A stretch of 64,000 bases of DNA, from contig OZ025271.1 of assembly GCA_964019165.1 (NCBI GenBank), positions 10,053,775-10,117,774 of the forward strand. Reading direction: 5' to 3'. The stretch comes from Mastigias papua (lineage: Eukaryota; Cnidaria; Scyphozoa; Rhizostomeae; Mastigiidae). A program made the position numbers and the translations under genes. A model generated the notes under the pieces. It ran no database searches. It saw only the letters and a program-made list of their open reading frames with translations, and had not been told where the DNA came from. The first letter of the stretch is position 1. Each line of letters opens with the position of its first letter. Shown here one piece after another: positions 23,168 to 36,800 of the stretch.

Positions 23168-26097
23168 TATCAAATATACATTTAGCAACACATTGGGGTA
23201 GATAATTGCAATCATTATCAAAGAAACTTTCTCTCTTTTGCCTGATTGATGAAGAGGCATTGTAGTTGTTCCCAAACACTTACTTCACACTTGATTATGT
23301 CATATGTGAATTTACATTTCCATATTTATTGGTTATTTAAAAACTAGAAAGCTACTGTTGAATAGAACGTATATCATGCATACCATCGCTTTGATTGTCT
23401 AGGATAAGATTACCAATCAGTTCCTGCATTTTACCTGTAACATATCAAGGCCAAAAATCAAAGACTTAAAAATCTACACATATGATACTAACCAAATATC
23501 ATTTAGTCTATAAAGCTTCATGCATTTCAAACGTTCCATTGAATTTTCCTAGAAATATTTGGATCAATATTGTGAGTTATGTTATAGCACAAAATGCTAT
23601 CAACTGGACAATAATGTATCAAGTGGCAACAGAGTTACCTGCATTAGTCTTACAATTCATCTTGCCAAAGTAGGAGACATCAAAGTTGTATTTAATCAGT
23701 GCTGATAACGATTGATAATTCTCTAGGAGAAATGCTCGCAATGGGAATTCACCCATGATATGTCATCTTTTACTCCGCCATTGCCACACCTCATAAGGCA
23801 ACTTCTATGCCTCTATTGCTTTTCATAATTGTCTAAATTTTACAACATATTATCATCGTTAACAACAGTCATAGTTTCTGTCACCAAGTAACTATCAACC
23901 ATTGCTAAACCAAGTTTTCACAATGCAATTGTATGTTGATGCGATTGCTCAAGGTCCCTTGATACATTGCTTCGTTGCTTAGTATGGTAATCCATTCTTC
24001 TACTTTCCGTCGAGAATTGAACTTAAAATAACTATCGGGTATTAATTCTCGCTTGCTTTCTCCAACTTAAATCCAGGTAGTGTTCTGATCATTTCTGTTA
24101 AGCTATATCTAAACACTGCCAACATTTCATCAAATAATGCCATAGCACTTTTAGGACATTTTACTAGCGTTTGAATTCAAAATGTCAGTCTGAAGAGAGA
24201 AAAGGGTACTTAAAAACAGTATGAAAACGTATACAGAAAGGGGTTCTCTTCAAAGAACTTACCTACTCCCATGTAATTTTTGAGCGCTGATTGCGAAGCA
24301 TCCTACATAGATAAGACTGTCTTTTAAAGGTTAAACACGCATGAACGTTATAATCAATACACATTCCAATTTTAGATTTCTTTGGTATACATTAAACTTT
24401 TCGAGTTTTCAAGACTGTCAGGTAAACAATAAATTCAAATATTAAGGGGGTGATGACTCAAAAGTATGTACGCTCGGGCAAGGGAGCATCTCCAATATGC
24501 ACAGAAGCGTACAAGGGGGAACGGAGTCTAAAAGCTATGAAGACTGACAGTACTTACGTTTTGAATGGTCCCATACCTACTAGTGTATCTTCTTCTACTC
24601 AGTGTGTAGTATTACGGTAAAAGAGGATTTTCCAATACTTGTTGTAGCTTTTCTCAGAGAGTTAAAGTCCCATGTGTCCCTTGATGAATAAATTTTGATG
24701 GCTTGCTCCACTATTCGAGCCTAATAGCAAGTAAATATCTTTCATCCACATACCATACGTTGTTTGCTTCCTGCTACACTACTTGTTTGTTTAGAAATAA
24801 ATACTTACTTTTGGTTACAAAATCTTGTCATTTCACACAATTTAATGTAGCCACGATTTTCATTGGTCAATAAATCAAGCGATTAAAAAGTAAGCAAACA
24901 AGAATCAATCTTAACATTTGAAATACCTAATATATACAGGCTTTAGTCAATCAATAAGATTAAACTCGAGCCCATCAATCTCGGTAACACAGGCTTAGCA
25001 TCATCAATCGTGTGTTCACTTGAATCTATCATTAGATTGGGCTTTATCAGAATATTTGATTTCGAAAATCAAAGATAAAATATCAAACACAAATTTATTT
25101 GATACTGCAGCAAAAAACTCAAAAGCAAGTTTGTATCAAGAAAAGTGAACACAAAATATTGAATTATGAAGGATAACTCCATAATAAAAAAGCTAAGGGG
25201 AGTTTGATCAGGCTATACAACTAGCTAAATTTTCTCTACTGTGAAATACATATAACACCAAACGCAAGATGCATTTAACAACATTCTTGTTGAATATGCA
25301 GGTATAATACCAATCAAACACATGATATTCACCTCTGTCAATTACTATGATCTTATGAGCCTAGAATAACACAATTTATAGATTGTGAACTCTTAAAACT
25401 ATGGCATACAATCTTCATCAATACATGCATCCATACCTGAAGTCCAGTTTCTGCCTAATCAAATGACAGGCACACAATAGCATTTCGTCTTTGACTTTTT
25501 CTTAACATTTTAGGGCTTAAGCCAAAACTAACATGCCCATACATATTTCATTTTGAATTTGCATATATCATTTTGTATAATGATTATAGTAACTAACACC
25601 CCTTTGAACTGTTTACTTAAAATATAAGATGTAATTAGACTTCACCTGTCGGCTTATAGGATTCTGAATAGGTGGACGTTGACGAAACAAACTGAAAAAG
25701 GCACACCAACAAGGGTCAATTCCAACTCTTGTGCCTCTTCAATTCCATTCCCAATCTTTGCACTTGAGCTGAGATAAAATTGAGCTCCCAATTGAAATGC
25801 TATGACGTCATATAGCTAATCATTAACTCAATGAATAGAGAGGGGGGCTTAATCCTATCACTATAACGAATCAGTACAATTGGATGAAAGGGGACTTGAT
25901 TAATTCTCCTATTATCATATGAAGCCTAATTGGCCAAGATTTCATGAGCAGTATTTCTAGTCTAGAATTAAAAAGTAAAAATGTTACTATTGACAGCAGG
26001 CAGTCTCAACTTCTTACAATATGTCCTACTAGGGAAAAGACAAGTACTTTTTGTTGAATAATTGTTCGTCCTTCAAAAGCAGCACTTTGAGAATCGT
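23168..26097. other. non-coding half of a segmental duplication
   Basis: No gene seen. Much of it is alignable by eye to 30.75-33.9 kb, for example TTGATGCGATTGCTCAAGG near 23937 and 31250. It lies 3' of the truncated cassette gene copy that ends at 26098. Confidence 0.5.
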
Positions 26098-28294
26098 TCA
26101 TTCTTCTTTGTCTATGTGTCTTATACGACAAACCTGGAAACACAAATAAACAAAGAAAGATTACTTAAGTAAATTGCAAATTGTAAAGAGGCTAATTAAT
26201 AAAATATTTAAATTATATAGAAAGATACATATATAATTTCATACACAAAAGTACAAGTGTATGAATGAGGATTTATGGTATGATACAACTAAGTTACATC
26301 TAGGTAAACAACTGCTAGATATGGATACGGTTCTCTGATCCAGGATCTACTTGCTCACAGTAGACCTCTGGTATTTGTGCACTTATAGCCAAACAATTGA
26401 TACAAAAACATAGATGATAAACAGGAGCAAATATAATCATTTATTGCATATGACATAATTAGGTGGAGCATTATAAGGTATGGGTATAGAATGATATTTT
26501 ACTTTTTCACATTGAGGCTTTGATGCAGTCAATTTTTAACGTCTAATCGAGTTCATAGTGTAATATCGCAAGTAAGCAACAATCATGATAAATATATCAT
26601 ACAGACAAAGTAAACAGTGAGGTTGTACTAGTTTACAATAATATCATTTTAACACATACTTTCAATTGAGGACGAGGCTTCTTTCTATCTACTGGAACTG
26701 GTATTAAAGACTTTCCCTGCACCTAATGTGGGGCAGAAAGTATTGTATGAAAACACCAAAAGTTAATAATAACTATAAACTACTTACGTTAAAGAGAAAC
26801 ATAATGTTAGGCGGCGGGGGGGGGGGGGGGGGCTTTTCACCTCATTCTGCCCTATGTACCGTCAAAGCAGTTAAAAATGGATATCACTCTACATTGATGA
26901 AGTCTATGATTGGCAAAAATTGGTTGATGAAACTATGGATATACTTTTTACCTTTCAATTAATGCAAAAGAAATCAGATGAGAATTTCAATCAATGTCAT
27001 CACATACTTCGTAAATCCTGAAAATTACAAGATGCCATTGGGTTTAGGTACGAATCAGAAAGAATAGAGAGAAGGGATCGGGAGATAATAGAAGAGAATG
27101 AAGGAAGGTAGATAATTCCAGACATTAAGTATTACAGTGGTTTTCAGTGCAAGCGGATGGACAAAACAATGCCAAAGCTTAGGCATTCATGGGAAGAAAT
27201 TAGTACAGATTGAAGCCACTTTGCAAATAATTCTAAGACTTCATTGCCATGGTACGTCATATGCCTGTATGCATGGACTATGTCCCTGCCTGTAGGGCAA
27301 AACAGTTTATATGACCAATCATTGGTCACCATCAGTAAACTAGTAATTGATATAACAGTTGACATTCAACATACTCTAGGTCGAGAACCAAGCATCTGCC
27401 CTAAATTTCGAACTGGTATTAACGATTGTCTAGTAGCCTAAAAGGGAAAACACCACATGTCAATAAAGGTGGATGGTAATACTAAACATATTGGAAGTCA
27501 CGAAAGAACGTCTATGCAATAAATGTAATTGCAGAACGGTTAACTCCTCTACCACCTTTTATACATCTTCAACCAGCAAATAATTATTGCTGCCAAAAAG
27601 ATACTTTGCCTATTAAATGAATTAAATTTGTAATGACGCCATTTGAATAAAAAGACCTTAGATGACATACCTCTTTGAAGGAAAATGAGATGCAAAGATA
27701 AAAAAACTGTTAACAATAGTGAACCGATAAAAATATGTAACATACCATTGATGAAGGACGATTCATTTCACTTGTGGTTGTAGGATTCTGAGCGAGGAAA
27801 GCAATAAAGATTCTGAGCGAGGAAAGCAATAAAAACACCTAATCAATAATGAAATGTCCATAATGAACTATTGCTTAATACCGGTAATAACCAAATAATG
27901 CTTATAATAATGCTCATAATAATGCTAAAAATATCAATTACACAAAACGTGAAGTGGGCAACTGATGGTTGTGCACCTGGAGAGGCATGCCCCCAAAGAG
28001 CACATTTGGCAAAGCAACTTTTGAGCGCCAGAACACACAGATGCAGGACACAGCTCAAGCAAAAGATCCCCTTAGCACTAACTACTTCTAAGGGATTCAT
28101 CAAGATTAGGTGTAGCAGCATGTCACTCTGACGTCATAAATTGCCATTTTATTATTATGATGACGATGAGCTTTTGAATTTATGTAATGATATCAGCAAA
28201 TGACAAGCACATCTTTCAAAGACTCAAGCAAACTTACTGTTGCCATTTGAGAAGGTCTTCCTGCAGATGGAAGAGAACTAGAAGTTGGAGCAGT
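26098..28294 (-). pseudogene. 5'-truncated copy of the UIM/Pro-rich cassette gene
   Basis: Five minus-strand exons match the complete gene at 33895-39095: 28238-28294 (19 codons, APTSSSLPSAGRPSQ), 27746-27787 (14 codons), 27375-27437 (21 codons, QSLIPVRN), 26660-26722 (21 codons, KSLIPVPVDRKKPRP) and a last exon starting at 26133. Each has an AG acceptor and GT donor, and the first four have lengths divisible by three. The start exon, UIM exon and PHQSLPSD exon are missing. In the last exon two extra bases shift the frame relative to the other copy, giving a stop after 11 codons. It may be dead, or it may be used as alternative 3' exons. Confidence 0.55.
26816..26832 (+). repeat. poly-G run
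   Basis: Seventeen consecutive G follow GCGGC. The run lies in the intron between the last two exons' region of the truncated cassette gene. Exact length is unreliable in such runs. Confidence 0.9.
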
Positions 28295-29519
28295 CTGATA
28301 GAGAAACGAGCAAAAATGTCAAAAAACAACAGAACGAAAACAAACAAGCAATAAATCATTAAATATTTATCAATTGCATTATTGAAACAATTACATTTCC
28401 GAATAGTGTAAATGATGATTCAGCAGTGACGTCATAATATGAGAAAAAGCGTACAAATATGGGCAATATGCCCCAGGTACCAATGGGTAAGTTGCTCAAA
28501 GCCCTAAAAATGAAAGCGCCCACAATTTTGAACTATCTCTTTGATTATTGTGACAGTTCTCCACCGTGATAAGTATATCCCAGAGTGCACAAGTTTTTCA
28601 ATTTTACTGAGTCTTACAATGGCTAATCACCAAATTCAAAATAACACTGCCGTGAAGTCTATCCTTAATTAAGCATTCTTACACCAACAAAACCAATAAT
28701 ACCCAAAACCATTCATGATCGCAGATGAAACTGCAGAAAATAACACTAAACAATCTGTAAGGGTGTTATACAAGTATAACAAGATTTAAAATATGACGTC
28801 ATTCCTTTGGATTCATTCAAATTATTCTGAGATTCGGTTAACTAGAACATTCGTTACCTCGGACCAATTTCCAGTCTCCCATGAGAATCCGACAGAACGG
28901 GTTTCTATTGTACTTGATTTTTGCAATGTTTAGGTCCTACTTGACAATATCACACTTGATTACGTAATACGTAAATCGTCTTCAAGTAATTAAATCCTAT
29001 AAACTTGGCTTTGTCAAATTACAATTGCTTAACAAAATTAACTACTTCTCATTTCATGCTTTTTGATTCAACTCAAACATCCTGCCAAGCAGTTTCACCA
29101 TTAGCATTTTATTAGTTTACTATATTATTGCTAGCTTCTGATTAAAAACATTTCGTACCTTCAAACGTCAGTAAACAGTTCAAAGCATCCTTTTATAGAT
29201 ATGAGATAGGTTCGTGTATTTACAGAACATTTTTTTGAGGGCAAGGGATGGACAAATTGATTCAAGTCATTTTTTATTTTTGGAAGAAACCTTATCTATT
29301 GGTTATGTAGTGTGCAGTGAACATCAGAATTGGAAAGTTTCTCTAAAGCTATGGCCAAACGACACGATTTTTCTCTCAACTTTTCACTGTACAAAAAATC
29401 TAGTAAAAAACCTAGTAGCTTGGCTACCAAAGTATAAAGCTGTATAGCATATATCTTCCGTATGTAGTGTTTCTTATCTTTCTCAAAAAGTTCTGGTGGA
29501 TTATGAAGTTGTATAGCCT
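28295..29519. other. no gene seen
   Basis: AT-rich sequence upstream of the truncated gene copy. No counterpart of its 5' exons is visible here. Confidence 0.4.
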
Positions 29520-30200
29520 GGTATTGCAGTTTGGCCGGTTTCTTGACTTTTGTATAGTTTTCGCATGCCTACTTCATCATTTTTCTAAGTTTTCTTTATG
29601 ATTGTTGAGAATTTTGTAAATGCGCGGTTTCAAGGTATTAGAAAATGGTGTAATTTTTTAGAGAGAACTGTATAACCATTTGACCTCAACACTGAACATT
29701 GGAAGATTTTTAGTATACAACATTAGAGCAAAAGTCAAAGGTCTAATAGATTCGCCGTAGCTTACGATGCAGCTGCTAAATGCTAAAATTACAAATATTG
29801 ATTCTCTGTCAATTATTACCGAGGTCTTAAAGTATAGGGCCATTATGTCATTGGGAGTCAAACTTCCACTTTCAGGGTTTTATGGTTTCAGTTTGGACGC
29901 TCTCTCGACTGTTGCATAGTTCGCTTCATCATTTTTCTGAGCGTTCTTAACGATTATTGAGAAATTTCTGAATGCATGGCTTCAAGATATTGGAGTATCG
30001 TCTAATTTGTAGAAAAAACTATTCAGCCGTTTGGCCACAATACTATACATCACCAGATTTCTGATATACAAAGGTAAAGCAAAAGTCAATTACAAAAAAA
30101 TTACAAATACTGATTTTCTTTTAATTATTACCGAGGTCTTAAAGGAGTTGCCACTATAATGTATTGAGTTACATTTCAACTTTCATGGCTTCATGGTTTT
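29520..30200. repeat. two tandem copies of a ~355-bp unit
   Basis: Segments such as CTTCATCATTTTTCT, AATTACAAATA and ATTATTACCGAGGTCTTAAAG occur in the same order at about 29560-29880 and 29910-30200, roughly 75-80 per cent alike. No coding potential. Confidence 0.75.
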
Positions 30201-33200
30201 ACTGCATGGATAGAAAAACTATTTTGTGGAAAAAGTTCTTATTGTTTCGTATTGCAAAAAACAATTGTGAAGTACAATGTTAAGATGCATGCTTAATATC
30301 AGTGTGCACTGCTAATTAATTTTTGCAGTGAAAGGATGGTTTTGTGCAATGACAAAGTACTGAGCTGCTAAAAAGTGCATTTGCAAATCACATCACCATT
30401 GGGACCAAAAAGTTATTTGATTGCAATTTTATTGCAAAATCGATAGAATTTCGTTAATCAATGGCCAACCAGTGGCAATCAAAAATCGATCTCCAATCAA
30501 TAATAATCACTAATCAAAGATCATTCTATTTAACTTGCGATGGGCAACGAAAGATCTGGTCAAGTCCTCCTTTACATATCCTCGTTTCAGTAATGTTTGA
30601 AGCAATAAATTTCCTTATTCACTAATTATTTCAAGCTTAGAATGCACAATGTTAGCTAAAACATACATTTGTCTACAAAAGTATCTGTATACTACTACCA
30701 ATAAGATTGTTAGTGTGAGATCACCGACACTTTATAAATTTTATGTGGAACACACCAATGTCTGCGAAGCTTAAAATCCTAATAAACATATGGTTCTACC
30801 TAAATATTATTTAGTCGTTATAGCTTCATTTAATTCAAAAGCTCAATTGAATTTGCCTAGCAACATTTGTGTGACTATTTGCAAACATAGTATGACTTGA
30901 AATGATAACAAACTGGATAATAGTGTAACAAACTTAAACAGAATTACATGCATTAGTCTGATCATTCATCTTATCATAGTAGGAGTCAGCAAAACTCTGG
31001 CCGATCAGCGATGATAATGATTCGTATTTCTCGAAGAGAGATTCCTAAAATGAGAGTTCAGACAAGACCATCCTTCTTTTAGGCCGGCATGGGCGCACTT
31101 CAAATGTTAACTTGTATGCGTCTCTTGCTTGTCATAATCATCTAGTTTTACGGAACATATTTTCTTCGCAAACAAAAGTGATACTTTCTTTTACCAAATT
31201 AATGTAGACGATGACTAGGCCAAGATTTCGTTATGCATCTGTGATTTGATGCGATTGCTCAAGGTCTCATGATGCATTGATTTGTTGGTTAGCTTAGCAA
31301 ACAATTCCTCTATTGTCTGTTGAGAATTGAATTTCAAATAGCCATTATGTATTAATTCCCACTTGTTTTCTCCATTTCAATTGTTTTGATCACTTCTGTT
31401 AAGCAATGTGTAAACACTGTGAACATTCTCTCCAACAACACCATTTTGTAAGGAAATTCCACTAGTTGGGAAATTTCTCAAATGGGCAAAAAAATTGGGA
31501 AGCTTTGTGGCCACGCTCGTTAGACACATTTAGAAATTAGATAGAATTAATTCCCCTTCACAGGGATAAACTCCCAGTAAATTTTTAAATGTTAGTAAAT
31601 GTTAATGTTAGAAAAAATGTTAATGTTAATGTTAATTATAAACTCCCAGTAAATGTTAGAACAACCTTCAATGTTTTCAGTCTCTGCTAGCAATACTGGG
31701 GAATGCATAGAGCCTATTGGAGGCTGTTTGCTAGTAGTTAACTTGCTTTACAAATACCATGAAAATTGCAAAACATTGTTGGTATATATGGTTCCCAAGG
31801 GGTAGGCTAAACGCCTCCAATAATGTGTTTCATCATCAGCATGTCAAAAACACACAATCAGTACCAAACGTTTTTGGAATACCCTTTGACTACACCATGT
31901 TTTATGGCGATTATGAGATTTAGGTGAAGCACGATGGACTATGCCCTTCCTAGTCCCAAGAACAAAGTTGAACTCGCGGTTGTGTTACCTGACAGTTGTG
32001 TGAAAGCTATGCGACTTATTTATTGCGCGCAACAACTGTATAAATCACCATTGCTTGCAAGAAGAGAGGGGAATGCTAACAGCAACGGACAAAATACCAT
32101 AAGTGTTTCAATAATTCGTGGCATTGATTCGAGGCTTGTTTGCTTTTTAGGACTTTGTTTGGTAACTTAGCTAAACATGCTTACAACAGTTTTTAGCATT
32201 ATCTAAAAGTTAGAGGACCAAATCTTATTTAAATCTCACTTTAAATCCCAAATTAAAATCAATATCGTTGATTGAAATAACACTTCATCCATCATATTCG
32301 AACAATGCCTAACAAATCAGAACACGTTGACTAATCGCTACTAGCAAACGCCGGCCAATATTGTTGTATATTGTAGAATGAAATGTTGGCAGCGTTTAGC
32401 AGTAACTGCGTCATCATTTTCTCATTTGCAATATTACGGTTAAATAGAATTTACTCCTTCTTATTGCAGCCTTTCACAGAGTACGAAAGTCGAGAGTATT
32501 CCAGCAAGTAATAAAGTCTGCATTCTTGTTCCATTGTTTGAGCTTAATAGCAAATGAAGATCTCTCATGTATATGAGTTTTCTTCCTCTCTCTCATATTA
32601 TTTGCTTCCTTGGATATAAATATATATTCTTTGTTTAAAACTTTGACACTTTGGCTTCTAAACTCAAGTGACAATGTTCAAAGTTGAACAGGTTAGATAT
32701 TACTGTGCCAACACACAAGCCATGCAATGACTAACCAAAAAACCACGTATAATATTTGAAAATTTGAACCTGTAAAGAATAATTTTAATATATCATAATT
32801 TACTCAAGGCCATCAATCTCAGACACACAACTTTAGCATCGTAAAAAGTGTGTTCACCCAAACCTTCACTGAAGTATTCGATATTGAGAATCAATGAAAC
32901 ACTATCGAGCACAACAGTAAATGATAGAGGGATAAAAGAATACAAATACTGGATGAAGACAAGAAGACAATAAATACTTCATATTGAAGAATAATGACAT
33001 AATTCAAAAGGTAAACGCAGTTTCATGAAAATATAAAAATATGAAGATTCCTTTACAATAAAGTATGTAAATCAGCCACTCTCTCTAAGACAAAGTATCA
33101 TAAATCTAGCAACAAATGTGTTGACTTATTAAAATCATTCAAAATGACGATACTAATGTCTCTAAACTCCCGTGATTCTATGAGTTGGTTATCAAAGATC

Positions 33201-33894
33201 TTGTTGATGACAATACACTCAAAACCGTTGTACTAAATTCTGAATCCTAATACTAAATGCATTAATGCCTGCAGCCTAATTTCTACCTAATCAAAAGGCA
33301 GATGCTGTATACCATTTGGCCTTTGACGTTTTCTTGAATTATCCAGATAAGCAATTATCACTTAGTTTGAACTGGTGAAATTATGGGCCTATGTCGGAAC
33401 CAAAGTGCCGATTCATATTCCACTCTAAAATTTCTTATTTCCCTCTGTATGATGATTATAGCATCTGATACCCCATACAGTGTTCAATTGACGCGTAAAA
33501 AGTAAATTAATTTTACTGGTCAGCTTTTGGGTTCTATATCGGTGACTACCACACTGAAAGAAGCCTCACTTCCAACTCTTGTGTTACATCCTAGAATTTC
33601 ATACGTTATCCCTGCACTTGAGCTGAGATATAACTGAGTCTCTAAATGTAACATTATGATGTCATGTAACTGATTATTACTCAACTGTTAGGGAGGGAAG
33701 GGGCTTCGACCACATCAGAGCAATGAATCATTGCAAGGGAATGAATGGTGTCAAAAGTAATTTTACCTACTTCAATACACACACAAAATGAAAAATTTAC
33801 GGTGAGTTACTTTTATATCTAAGAATAAAATATATACATAAACTATCTAAACTCCGTTGAGATATGTCCTACTCAGCAAAAAGCAACTAATATT
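30201..33894. other. non-coding stretch, mostly the second duplication block
   Basis: Matches 23.3-26.1 kb in order from about 30.75 kb. The frames at 31934-32170 and 32474-32674 lack domains and are not shared in frame with the first block, which argues against coding. A short imperfect tandem of GTTAATGTTA units lies near 31590-31640. Confidence 0.45.
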
Positions 33895-36800
33895 TCAATG
33901 AACAACTGGTAGTCCTTCAAAGGCAACATTGTGAAAATCGCTTATTTCTTTCTGTCGATATCTTTCAAGAAAAACCTGAAAACACAGATAGACAAATAGA
34001 GTTTAACTAAAAGAGTTGCAAATTGTAAAGGAACCGACAAATAACCATATTCAATTTAAATAGAAAAATGAAACAAAGATAAAAATGAATGCTATATATA
34101 CGAATATGTATGTGAACGAATGATAATTTGTGGAATGATGGAACTCTTGGAAATAAATCTTATAAAAACACAAGCTACTAAATTCCATATGAGTGGAGAA
34201 TGTTATATATGAATCAAATTCCTTGCTTGAATCTAATCACTTAGAGCAGACATCTAGCTTGTGGTACTCATAGAATGCAGGTAACAAAAATTGATACAAA
34301 AACTCAGAAGGCTGCAAACAGGAAAAATATACCTTTTCTTGTAGATGACGTATTCAACTGGAATATAATAATAAATTGTTAAAGAATGCTTTTTCAAATT
34401 TCACATAGAAGCTTTGATGCAGTCAATGTCAATGTCCAATTGAGGCTATGCTGTAATGTATTTAAGTGAAAGAAGAACCACGATACCAACGTAATGCACA
34501 GCATACCTTTGGTCATCTGTAAGTACTTTTGACACCAGATGTATGCGGCACTGATGTTGAAATACCAGGGGTAAGCTAAGAGCAAAAGAGGAGAAATCTC
34601 GATTGGACAATAGCAACCCAAGGTTACAGCAATAAACTACCACGAGACCAGACTAAATATGGCAAAGCGGGACTTGAATAAAATTCAAAATGGTACATTG
34701 GAGGAGAGGATTGAATGAGCCACACTTCGACAGGGAAAAGACTTGAATCAACGTCAATAAGCAGTGAGGGAAATCACTCACAAATTGTATATCAGGTACT
34801 ATACAAAGTGAGATTGTGATTGTTTAAAATCATATCATACTAACACATACTTCTGATTGAGACCGAGGCCTTTGTCTATTTATTCGAACAGGTATTAAAG
34901 ATTTTCCAGGAACCTAAAGTGGGGCAGAGGAAATAATGAATGAAAACAAGAAATGCTGCTAATAGCTACAAACTATTTAATTCAAATGAAAACTTTATAC
35001 TGAAACATCTTGTCCACCTCATGTTTGTCAGCCAACCACATAAGTGTTCCAAAATGGGTATCACTTTCCTCTGGAGTAGTCTATCATTCTCAAACACCAA
35101 CTAATAAAATTGGGAGTAAACATAATTGCCTTCATATCATACGAAAGAAATTAGACATGTTGCAATCTAATTCAAAGACAAAGTATAAAATTAATAAATG
35201 CATTGCCATAGTATGTCACATGATTGGGGAAGGGAAAAACTGTATATAATCGATCATGGATGACCACTGGTATATCAGCGATTGATATAATGGTATGATA
35301 TTCAACATACAATAGGTTGAGATTTAGGCATCTGTCCTGGAATTCGAACTGGAATTAACGATTTTCTAGTTGCCTAAAAGGAAAAAGGTAAATTATTGAT
35401 TATAATGAGTGGAGGTAGTAAGCATACTAACTGGAAATCAATGAAATAACGGTAACTTGATTTTAATAAATATCATTGCAGAAATGTAAATTCTTTAACA
35501 GTCCTCAACTCATTTTCAACCCACCAGTTATTGTTGTTGTCAAAAAGAAATTCTGGCCTATGAAGTGAACTCAATTCGTAATGACGTCACTATAAAGGTA
35601 TGAAATATGAATATGACCGAATGAACTGCATAGGAGAAAATGAGACGTAGCTATCCAAAAAGATAAGAAAAAATAGCAATTTGAGAAAAAACATTTGAAC
35701 TTACGGTTGATGAAGGACGAGGACTTTCGCTTGTGGATGTGAGATTCTACAAGGGGAAAATAATGAAAGTATTTAATCAATAACCAAATGTTTTTAATAA
35801 ACAATTGCTTGATATATGTAATAACCAAAAAATAAGTTTAAAATGAAGCTAATGATCATGTTAAGAGTAGTACTTATATAATCATATTTTTGGGATACAG
35901 GTCTGCTCTTTAGAGGAACCTAGCACAATTGTGTGCAATTTGCGGTTGTGCACATCAAGGGAACTACCCCAAAACAATGTTTCGGTGCACAACTCTTAAG
36001 CCACAGGATACATGAATGAGAGAAATGGGCCAATGGAGAGATACCCTTGAATATTGACTAGCGACGATGGTCACAATGGGATTGGGTGTGGCAACCACGG
36101 CGATAATGAGTAGATTTGTCAATGATGAGTAGATGATGAAGGGATGATGGAGAAACACTAAGTTGGTGCTTGTGATGATGATTATGATTATAATGATCAT
36201 GATCCTACATCAAATGGTAGTGCAAATTGTCATGTGATATGGAAATTCGATTACTATGGAACTTGGAATCATAGAGGTTTGAAGCAATTCTCCAGCATTT
36301 AAACATGAATGAGAAATGGTGGGAGAGCTCTGGGGTCGATGCTATTGTCGGGAAACCCAAATGAGGCAATGTAGAATGCAGCAGAATGCAATTCCGTGTA
36401 AAGTGCAATTCATAAAACAAAACTCCATATACGAAGTTGAGTTGATGATCATATGACAAGCATGTATTGTAAAACCTCCAGCATACATACTGTTGACACT
36501 TGAAAAGCTGGTCTTCCTGCAGATGGAGGAGAACGAGAAGTTGGAGGAGTCTGAAAGAGAAATAACGAAAAATATAATAAAAGTAAAGATTGGATTAAGT
36601 AAATCGTTAAATATTCATAAACCATATTGGTCAAACAATTAAGTCTCCAAATGATACACATTGTGATAGTAGTGTTATATTTTGTGGCAAATACTAAAGA
36701 TAGAGGAAAAGAGCCCCAAGTATCAAGGACACAATTGTCTCAGGTCCTGTAGCCGCAGGAGGCCCAAATTTTGTGACACACCTTGTTGGCTATTGTAGCA

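Noticed and set aside
23037..23279. Open frames giving poly-Asp and poly-Met proteins
   Set aside because: They are translations of the ATC microsatellite in different frames. Nothing outside the repeat looks coding.
25657..25674. 18-nt phase-0 mini-exon (NPISRQ) downstream of the truncated cassette gene
   Set aside because: It has AG and GT at its ends, but it lies after the stop of the gene copy and its counterpart near 33525 has a weak donor. Too short to support.
31934..32170. Plus-strand 78-codon open frame
   Set aside because: It is not kept in frame in the matching segmental-duplication block and shows no known motif.
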